This document shows, in pieces, positions 1 to 4,193 of a DNA stretch of 5,985 bases. How positions within the stretch are numbered: position 1 is the first letter of the stretch; every line of letters starts with the position of its first letter. Location of the stretch: assembly GCA_017397205.1 (NCBI GenBank), contig JAFQJX010000179.1:1-5985 (forward strand), written 5' to 3'. Source of the DNA: Clostridia bacterium. Lineage in GTDB: Bacteria; Bacillota; Clostridia; Oscillospirales; CAG-272. The position numbers and the translations under genes were made by a program. Below the pieces are notes generated by a model. It did no database searches. It worked only from the letters and a program-made list of their open reading frames with translations, and was not told the DNA's origin.

Positions 1-1203
1 CAGAGTCGTACCCATGGGTACCTCAACAAGACCCGTATTCTCAATCTTGCCGCCGAGAGCAAACACCTTGGTGCCCTTGGAGCGCTCGGTGCCGACACCG
101 TTAAACCAGTCGGCGCCCTTGATGATAATCTGAGGAATGTTGGCGTAGGTTTCTACATTATTAATAATGGTGGGCTGTCCGAACAGACCCTTGACTGCGG
201 GGAAAGGAGGACGGGGGCGGGGCTCACCGCGGTTGCCCTCAATAGAGGTCAGAAGAGCCGTTTCCTCACCGCAAACGAACGCGCCGGCACCAAGACGGAT
301 ATGTACGTCAAAGTTAAAGCCGGTGCCGAAAATGTTCTTGCCAAGCACGCCGTAGGCGCGTGCCTGCTCAAGAGCAACCTCAAGTCTATGTACGGCGATA
401 GGATACTCTGCACGCACATAAATATAGCCCTCGTCAGCGCCGATTGCATAACCGGCGATTGCCATTGCCTCAAGCACGGCGTGGGGGTCACCCTCAAGGA
501 TAGAACGGTCCATAAATGCGCCGGGGTCGCCCTCGTCGCCGTTACAAACCACGTACTTCTTATCGGACACGGAGTTTGCGGCAAACTGCCACTTTCTGCC
601 CGTGGGGAATCCGCCGCCGCCACGGCCACGGAGCCCGGATGCCAAAATAGTGTCAATGACCTCCTGGGAGGACATTTCGGTCAGCACCTTCTCAAGTGCG
701 AGATAACCGTCGGTGCCGATATACTCGTCAATGTTCTCAGGATTGATAAAGCCGCAGTTGCGCAGAGAAAGACGCATTTGCTTGCGGTAGAAATTCGTGT
801 CACTGAGAGGTGCAACCTGTCCGTCCTCGCGCAGGGTTTCCTGGTAGACGAGGTGCTTGACAACGTTGCCCTTCACCAGATGCTCCGTCACGATTTCGTG
901 AATCTCATCTGCCTCCACGCGGGAGTAGAAGGTACCCTCGGGATAAACAATCATAATGGGACCGAGTGCGCACAGACCGAAGCAACCGGTCTGAATCACC
1001 TGTACCTGGTCCTCGATGCCGTTTGCCTTCAGCTCTTCCTCAAGCATCGCACGCAGACGGGGGCTTCCGGAAGAGGTACAGCCGGTACCGCCGCACACCA
1101 GCACGTGGTAGCGGTAATTATCCTTTGCAGGATTGCCGTGACGCACGGTCAACTTTTCGTGTTGCTCGGCACGGATTGAATTCAATTCTTCAATTGTTTT
1201 CAA
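1..1203 (-). CDS. nuoF: NuoF/HydB-like NAD(P)H-binding flavoprotein subunit (3' end cut off by the left edge)
   Basis: This is the flavin subunit of a soluble NAD(P)-linked hydrogenase or related complex (HydB/HndC type). It moves electrons between NAD(P)H, FMN and Fe-S clusters in the cytoplasm. The 401 visible residues show an N-terminal thioredoxin-like [2Fe-2S] domain with C37-x4-C42 and C74-x3-C78. The NuoF core follows: NADH-binding glycine-rich motif GRGGGGFPTGRKW (193-205), FMN-site motif NGDEGDPGAFMDR (221-233) and GAGAFVCGEETALL (305-318). The C-terminal [4Fe-4S] motif expected in the family would lie beyond the edge. The N-terminal ferredoxin-like fusion favours HydB/HndC over a respiratory Complex I NuoF, which lacks it. 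The TTG start is chosen because AAAGGA (1213-1218) lies 9 bases upstream, an in-frame stop lies just before that, and the next reading MKTIEELN fits the family N-terminus; the first in-frame ATG is internal to the ferredoxin domain. It lies 34 bases after the NuoE-like gene, in the same operon. The symbol names the family; HydB or HndC may be the better functional name. Confidence 0.93.
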   Translation of the reverse strand, partial: MKTIEELNSIRAEQHEKLTVRHGNPAKDNYRYHVLVCGGTGCTSSGSPRLRAMLEEELKANGIEDQVQVIQTGCFGLCALGPIMIVYPEGTFYSRVEADEIHEIVTEHLVKGNVVKHLVYQETLREDGQVAPLSDTNFYRKQMRLSLRNCGFINPENIDEYIGTDGYLALEKVLTEMSSQEVIDTILASGLRGRGGGGFPTGRKWQFAANSVSDKKYVVCNGDEGDPGAFMDRSILEGDPHAVLEAMAIAGYAIGADEGYIYVRAEYPIAVHRLEVALEQARAYGVLGKNIFGTGFNFDVHIRLGAGAFVCGEETALLTSIEGNRGEPRPRPPFPAVKGLFGQPTIINNVETYANIPQIIIKGADWFNGVGTERSKGTKVFALGGKIENTGLVEVPMGTTL

Positions 1204-1212
1204 AATAGCAAT

Positions 1213-1218
1213 TCCTTT
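1213..1218 (-). promoter_or_regulatory. Ribosome binding site deciding the TTG start of the NuoF/HydB-like gene
   Basis: On the minus strand AAAGGA stands 9 bases before TTG at 1201-1203, inside the 34-base gap after the NuoE-like stop codon. No ATG or GTG is available at a comparable distance, so this site supports a TTG start. It is only moderately strong next to the AAGGAGG of the gene upstream. Confidence 0.7.
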
Positions 1219-1237
1219 CAATCAATTTCTTAAAATC

Positions 1238-1738
1238 TTAGAGGTCCTTGTACTTTTCCAGAATGCCCTTCATATCGGCAACTGTCAGACGGCCGTAAAC
1301 CTCGTCGTTGATAGTGAGTACGGGTGCCAGACCGCAAGCGCCGATGCAGCGGGTCGCTTCAAGACTGTACTTGCCGTCGGGGGTGGTGGTGCCTTCCTCA
1401 ACGCCAAGAATCTCCTTGACCTTGTTGAAGATATCGCCCGAGCCCTTTACGTAGCAAGCGGTTCCAAGACAGATTGCAACGGCAACTCTGCCCTTCGGGT
1501 TGAGTGCAAACTGGGAGTAGAAGGTGGAAATACCGAATACCTCAGCAACGGGTACGTCCAGCCCTACTGCGATTCTCTTCTGCACCTCGATGGGGAGATA
1601 GCCGTAAATACCCTGTGCGCCCTGAAGCACACGCATGGTAGCACCCTCCTCACCCTTGTGAAGCGCAATCAGTTCATCCAGCTGCTTTTCCTGCTCAGCA
1701 GTTCCATTGAAGGAAACCGTGGTCAGATTCTTTTTCAT
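1238..1738 (-). CDS. nuoE: NuoE/HydC-like [2Fe-2S] subunit of an NAD(P)-linked oxidoreductase/hydrogenase
   Basis: A 166-residue thioredoxin-fold ferredoxin subunit of the NuoE/HydC/HndA family, near the usual family length of about 150-170. It relays electrons from the flavin subunit through one [2Fe-2S] cluster. The ligands are visible as C90-x4-C95 (in ICLGTACYVKG) and C131-x3-C135 (in TRCIGACGLAP). The helical N-terminal part contains the family pattern GYLPIEVQKRIA and the FGISTFYSQF stretch (68-77). The start at 1738 is chosen because AAGGAGG (1749-1755) lies 10 bases upstream; a longer frame opening at 1822 would begin inside the promoter and has no family resemblance. It is the first gene of the operon, followed by the NuoF/HydB-like gene, matching the HydC-HydB-HydA order of trimeric bifurcating hydrogenases. 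Complex I membership is unlikely given the fused ferredoxin domain in its partner. A formate-dehydrogenase-linked diaphorase remains possible, since the catalytic subunit is outside the window. Confidence 0.95.
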   Translation of the reverse strand: MKKNLTTVSFNGTAEQEKQLDELIALHKGEEGATMRVLQGAQGIYGYLPIEVQKRIAVGLDVPVAEVFGISTFYSQFALNPKGRVAVAICLGTACYVKGSGDIFNKVKEILGVEEGTTTPDGKYSLEATRCIGACGLAPVLTINDEVYGRLTVADMKGILEKYKDL

Positions 1739-1748
1739 TCTTGATATG

Positions 1749-1755
1749 CCTCCTT
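1749..1755 (-). promoter_or_regulatory. Strong ribosome binding site of the NuoE/HydC-like gene
   Basis: AAGGAGG on the minus strand, 10 bases before the ATG at 1736-1738. It settles the start codon against the longer in-frame reading from 1822. Confidence 0.85.
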
Positions 1756-1799
1756 GGATTTTTTGACACTTTATTTGGCTCAAAGTCTCATACGGATTT

Positions 1800-1828
1800 A
1801 TTATACAACAAAAATTTAACAATGTAAA
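1800..1828 (-). promoter_or_regulatory. Sigma-A-type promoter of the NuoE/NuoF-like operon
   Basis: On the minus strand a -35 box TTTACA (1823-1828, five of six consensus bases) is followed by a 17-base spacer and a perfect -10 box TATAAT (1800-1805). Transcription should begin near 1793, giving an untranslated leader of about 55 bases that includes the AAGGAGG site. The surrounding DNA is much richer in A+T than the genes. Near-consensus boxes at ideal spacing imply high basal expression unless a repressor acts; the inverted repeat overlapping the -35 box is a candidate site for one. Confidence 0.82.
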
Positions 1829-1842
1829 TATTTAAGTTACAT
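1822..1842. promoter_or_regulatory. Candidate operator: inverted repeat over the -35 box
   Basis: A 21-base imperfect palindrome with exact 6-base outer arms, ATGTAA-N9-TTACAT, and one further matched pair inside. One arm contains the -35 hexamer of the minus-strand promoter, a position where a bound dimeric regulator would block RNA polymerase. The regulator cannot be named from sequence: it is not a full Rex site (TTGTTAA-N4-TTAACAA) or an FNR site (TTGAT-N4-ATCAA). The region is very A+T-rich, so a chance palindrome is a real alternative. Confidence 0.4.
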
Positions 1843-1941
1843 ATTTTTTTATTTTTACGCTGACTTTTTTGTGCAAAGTATTCGTGAAATCAACTGATTT
1901 GGAAAAAACTTGAAGCGCTGCCCCTTTTTTTGAAATTTCCC
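1843..1941. other. Remainder of the divergent intergenic region, no gene seen
   Basis: This stretch between the two divergent promoters holds T-rich runs and no convincing open reading frame, RNA gene or leader structure. Two small symmetries are visible: AAATC-AACT-GATTT (1887-1900) and GAAATTTC (1932-1939), the latter just upstream of the -35 box of the plus-strand gene. Both are short enough to be chance in A+T-rich DNA. Confidence 0.5.
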
Positions 1942-1970
1942 TTGATTTTCGCGCGTCGTTGTGCTATCTT
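1942..1970 (+). promoter_or_regulatory. Probable promoter of the FAD-dependent oxidoreductase gene
   Basis: TTGATT (1942-1947), a 17-base spacer, then TATCTT (1965-1970), preceded by TG one base before the -10 box (TGC-TATCTT), as in extended -10 promoters. Each hexamer matches four of six consensus bases, so it is weaker than the divergent promoter. Predicted transcription starts near 1977, leaving a leader of about 26 bases, too short for a riboswitch. Confidence 0.6.
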
Positions 1971-1990
1971 TAACAGGAATAAATCCTTTT

Positions 1991-1995
1991 GGAGG
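1991..1995 (+). promoter_or_regulatory. Ribosome binding site of the FAD-dependent oxidoreductase gene
   Basis: GGAGG lies 7 bases before the ATG at 2003-2005. This favours that start over an in-frame GTG at 1961, which would sit at the -10 box of the predicted promoter. Confidence 0.85.
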
Positions 1996-2002
1996 ACGAA
2001 GC

Positions 2003-3271
2003 ATGTATTACGTTGAAAAAGAACGCAAGCTTGAGGTCAACGATTCCTACGAGGTCATCGTGGTCGGTAGCGGCCCTGCGGGCATCGGTGCCGCCGTTGC
2101 TGCCGGCAGAATGGGCGCCAAGGTGCTGCTCGTGGAGGCCACCAACGCCGTCGGCGGTATTGCCACAACGGGAATGATGAGCCATTTCACCGGCTCCTGC
2201 GGAAGCAAAATTTATTGGGAAATTCTTAACCGCCAGGCAGAGAAGAACTTTTTCCCGACTGAGAGTCTTGTTTCCATTGACCCCGAAATGCTGAAAAATA
2301 CATACTACGAGATGCTGGAGGAGGCAGGCGTTGACGTCCTGCTTTACACCATCGTCTGTGATGCGATTATGGAGGGCGACAAGCTCGTCGGCATCATCAC
2401 GCAGAACAAGTGCGCCCGTATGGCTTATATGGCTAAGGTTGTCGTTGATGCCAGCGGCGACGGTGACGTTGCGTACCATGCAGGTGCCGCCTTTACGCTC
2501 GGCCGTGAAGCCGACCATAAGATGCAGCCCGCAACCCTGATGTTCAAGGTGGGCGGCGTAGATATGGAAAACGCCATCTTCCCCTCCTCCTTTGAGCATA
2601 CGATTGAGGTCCCCAAGGGCGAAATTCAAGCGCTCGCAAGAGAGCATCTTCCCGCCCCCGCAGGTCACTGCCTGCTGTATAAGTCCACCATTCCCGGTAT
2701 CGTCACCGTCAACATGACGAATATCATTGGCGTTGACGGCACCAAGGCAGAGGACCTCACCCGCGCTGAGCTGGAATGCCGCAAGCAGATTGAGCCCATC
2801 GTCGCCTTCCTGCGTGAATTTGCTCCCGGCTACGAAAACTGCTACGTGATTGGTGCGGCAAGCTTGATCGGCATCCGCGAAACCCGTCACTTCCACGGCG
2901 TGAAAACCATCAACGAAAACGATATTTACGAGGCACGCCAGTTTGAGGACGCCGTCGTGTACGACGCATTCTTCAACTTTGACGTTCACAACATCACGGG
3001 CTCCGGTCTTGACAAAACGGGCAGCCAGAGGGAATTCAAGCAGACCAAGGGCTACACCATTCCCTACGGATGCCTCGTCCCCGAAAAGATTGACGGTCTC
3101 GTGCTTTCCGGCCGCAATATCTCCGGCACCCATATTGCACACTCCAATTTCCGCGCGATGCCCATCTGCGTTGGCATCGGTGTAGCGGGCGGCATTGCCG
3201 CTGCCCTCGCTGCAAAGCGCGGCTGCGAGGTGCGTGAGCTGACCGCCGCTGACATTCAGCCCCATCTCTGA
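2003..3271 (+). CDS. FAD-dependent oxidoreductase (FAD_oxidored-type flavoprotein), substrate unknown
   Basis: A 422-residue cytoplasmic flavoprotein. The N-terminal Rossmann dinucleotide-binding fold is clear: beta strand EVIVVGSGPAG with G22-x-G24-xx-G27, ending at E45, which would bind the FAD ribose. The rest follows the pattern of the FAD_oxidored family (PF12831-like): DASGDGD (149-155), the IGIRETRH segment (289-296), YTIPYGCLVP (351-360), then SGRNISGTHIAHS (369-381) and a glycine-rich C-terminal FAD-contact helix (391-403). There is no signal peptide or membrane segment. Family members are poorly characterised and act on varied substrates, so no reaction can be assigned. No Fe-S cysteine cluster is visible, so electrons would enter and leave through FAD. 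It has its own promoter and a terminator directly behind it, so it is probably monocistronic; it is divergent from the hydrogenase-type operon. The start at 2003 is set by GGAGG 7 bases upstream. The flavoprotein call is firm and the physiological role is open. Confidence 0.92.
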   Translation: MYYVEKERKLEVNDSYEVIVVGSGPAGIGAAVAAGRMGAKVLLVEATNAVGGIATTGMMSHFTGSCGSKIYWEILNRQAEKNFFPTESLVSIDPEMLKNTYYEMLEEAGVDVLLYTIVCDAIMEGDKLVGIITQNKCARMAYMAKVVVDASGDGDVAYHAGAAFTLGREADHKMQPATLMFKVGGVDMENAIFPSSFEHTIEVPKGEIQALAREHLPAPAGHCLLYKSTIPGIVTVNMTNIIGVDGTKAEDLTRAELECRKQIEPIVAFLREFAPGYENCYVIGAASLIGIRETRHFHGVKTINENDIYEARQFEDAVVYDAFFNFDVHNITGSGLDKTGSQREFKQTKGYTIPYGCLVPEKIDGLVLSGRNISGTHIAHSNFRAMPICVGIGVAGGIAAALAAKRGCEVRELTAADIQPHL

Positions 3272-3283
3272 TTTTCATATAGC

Positions 3284-3320
3284 AAAAGGCGTTCGCCCTG
3301 TGGCGAACGCCTTTTCTTTT
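3284..3320. terminator. Bidirectional intrinsic terminator between convergent genes
   Basis: A perfect 14-bp stem, AAAAGGCGTTCGCC (3284-3297) and GGCGAACGCCTTTT (3302-3315), closes a 4-base loop CTGT. On the plus strand the stem ends in T's and is followed by CTTTTG, a good T-rich tract, 12 bases after the stop of the flavoprotein gene. On the minus strand the stem also ends in TTTT, so it can stop transcription from the clp-mrp operon about 20 bases after the mrp stop. Confidence 0.93.
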
Positions 3321-3336
3321 GTTGTAATATGGACTT

Positions 3337-4179
3337 TTATTGATGCTCCTTCATTTTTGAGAGCATCTCTGCCGTGGCATCCAGATAATCGTTCTCCATC
3401 AGCTCGATGATGCCCTTGTCGCAGAGGGCGGGCAGACGGGGGTCAATGGGAATCTGCGCAAGGACGGGCAGATGCTGCTCCATTGCCACCTTTGCAATAT
3501 GGGACTCTCCGTAAACGGAGATTTTTTTGCCGCAGTCGGGGCAAACGAGATAGCTGTAATTCTCAATCAGGCCGAGAACGGGAATGTTCATCATTCTTGC
3601 CATCTTGACTGCCTTGGTAACAATCATGGAAACAAGCTCCTGAGGGCTTGTCACAATGAGAATGCCGTCCACGGGCAAGCTCTGGAAGACCGTCAGGGGG
3701 ACGTCGCCCGTTCCGGGAGGCATATCCACAAACATATAGTCCACCTCGTTCCAGGCGGTGTCCGTCCAGAACTGCTTGACAGCGCCCGAAATCATGGAGC
3801 CGCGCCATACGACGGGCGCCTCGGGGTCCTCAAGAAGAAGGTTGACACTCATCAGCTCAATCCCCGTCTTGGTCATGGGGGGGAGCATCAGTCCCTCGGC
3901 ATTTCCCTCCACTCTCCTATCGTCCATTCCGAAAATCTTCGGGATAGAGGGACCCGTCACGTCGGCATCCAGAATCGCAGTCTGGAAGCCGCGGCGCTGC
4001 ATAGATACGGCGAGCATGGAGGTGACGAGGGATTTTCCGACGCCTCCCTTTCCCGATACGACGCCAATTACGCGCTTGACGTGGCTGAAATGGTTTTGCG
4101 GCTCAATCAGCGAGGGGTGTTCCCCGGCTGAGGAGCATTTGCTTGCGCAGTTGGCGCAATCATGGGTACATTCTGACAT
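3337..4179 (-). CDS. mrp: Mrp/NBP35-family P-loop ATPase, Fe-S cluster carrier
   Basis: A 280-residue cytoplasmic ATPase of the Mrp/ApbC/NBP35 family, which bind an Fe-S cluster and pass it to target proteins. The SIMIBI-class deviant Walker A GKGGVGKS lies at 43-50 with signature lysine K44. The second nucleotide motif LDADVTGPS is at 70-78, and DMPPGTGD (152-159) carries the Walker B-type aspartate. The family's bridging-cluster motif C213-x2-C216 sits in ENYSYLVCPDCGK. The first 15 residues add a compact cysteine cluster, C4-x3-C8-x2-C11-x3-C15, plausibly a second Fe-S site. There is no N-terminal DUF59/MIP18-like domain, as is common in the short form. ATG 4179 is supported by AAAGGAG 7 bases upstream, which touches the stop codon of the clp gene 12 bases away. 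The gene is last in that operon and ends at the shared terminator. A ParA-type partition role is unlikely given the CxxC motif. Confidence 0.95.
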   Translation of the reverse strand: MSECTHDCANCASKCSSAGEHPSLIEPQNHFSHVKRVIGVVSGKGGVGKSLVTSMLAVSMQRRGFQTAILDADVTGPSIPKIFGMDDRRVEGNAEGLMLPPMTKTGIELMSVNLLLEDPEAPVVWRGSMISGAVKQFWTDTAWNEVDYMFVDMPPGTGDVPLTVFQSLPVDGILIVTSPQELVSMIVTKAVKMARMMNIPVLGLIENYSYLVCPDCGKKISVYGESHIAKVAMEQHLPVLAQIPIDPRLPALCDKGIIELMENDYLDATAEMLSKMKEHQ

Positions 4180-4186
4180 TTTATAT

Positions 4187-4193
4187 CTCCTTT
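4187..4193 (-). promoter_or_regulatory. Ribosome binding site of mrp overlapping the clp stop codon
   Basis: AAAGGAG on the minus strand occupies 4187-4193 and shares two bases with the TAA stop of the upstream clp gene (4192-4194). The ATG follows after 7 bases. Ribosomes finishing clp would end on this site, an arrangement that suggests translational coupling. Confidence 0.8.

Noticed and set aside
301..1179. 292-residue open frame on the plus strand
   Set aside because: It is antisense to the NuoF/HydB-like gene, whose FMN, NADH and Fe-S motifs are intact in the minus frame; no ribosome binding site or family resemblance was seen.
1739..1822. 28-residue N-terminal extension of the NuoE/HydC-like protein starting at 1822
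   Set aside because: The extension spans the promoter's -10 box and the predicted transcript start, has no family similarity, and the ATG at 1738 has a strong AAGGAGG.
1805..1822. Possible Rex operator (TTAACAA half-site at 1816-1822)
   Set aside because: Only one half of the TTGTTAA-N4-TTAACAA consensus is present; the other half matches about two of seven bases, so a Rex site is not supported.
1887..1900. Small inverted repeat AAATC-AACT-GATTT as a hairpin or operator
   Set aside because: Five-base arms in A+T-rich DNA are easily chance, and it is not placed over either promoter.
1961..2002. 14-residue N-terminal extension of the flavoprotein from a GTG at 1961
   Set aside because: The GTG lies at the predicted -10 element, and GGAGG is placed exactly for the ATG at 2003.
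1970..3265. 431-residue open frame on the minus strand opposite the flavoprotein gene
   Set aside because: It mirrors the flavoprotein almost end to end, shows no recognisable domain, and lacks its own convincing promoter. It is a product of G+C-biased codon use in the real gene.
3472..4131. 219-residue open frame on the plus strand opposite mrp
   Set aside because: Shadow of the Mrp coding sequence, with no motif and no independent expression signals.
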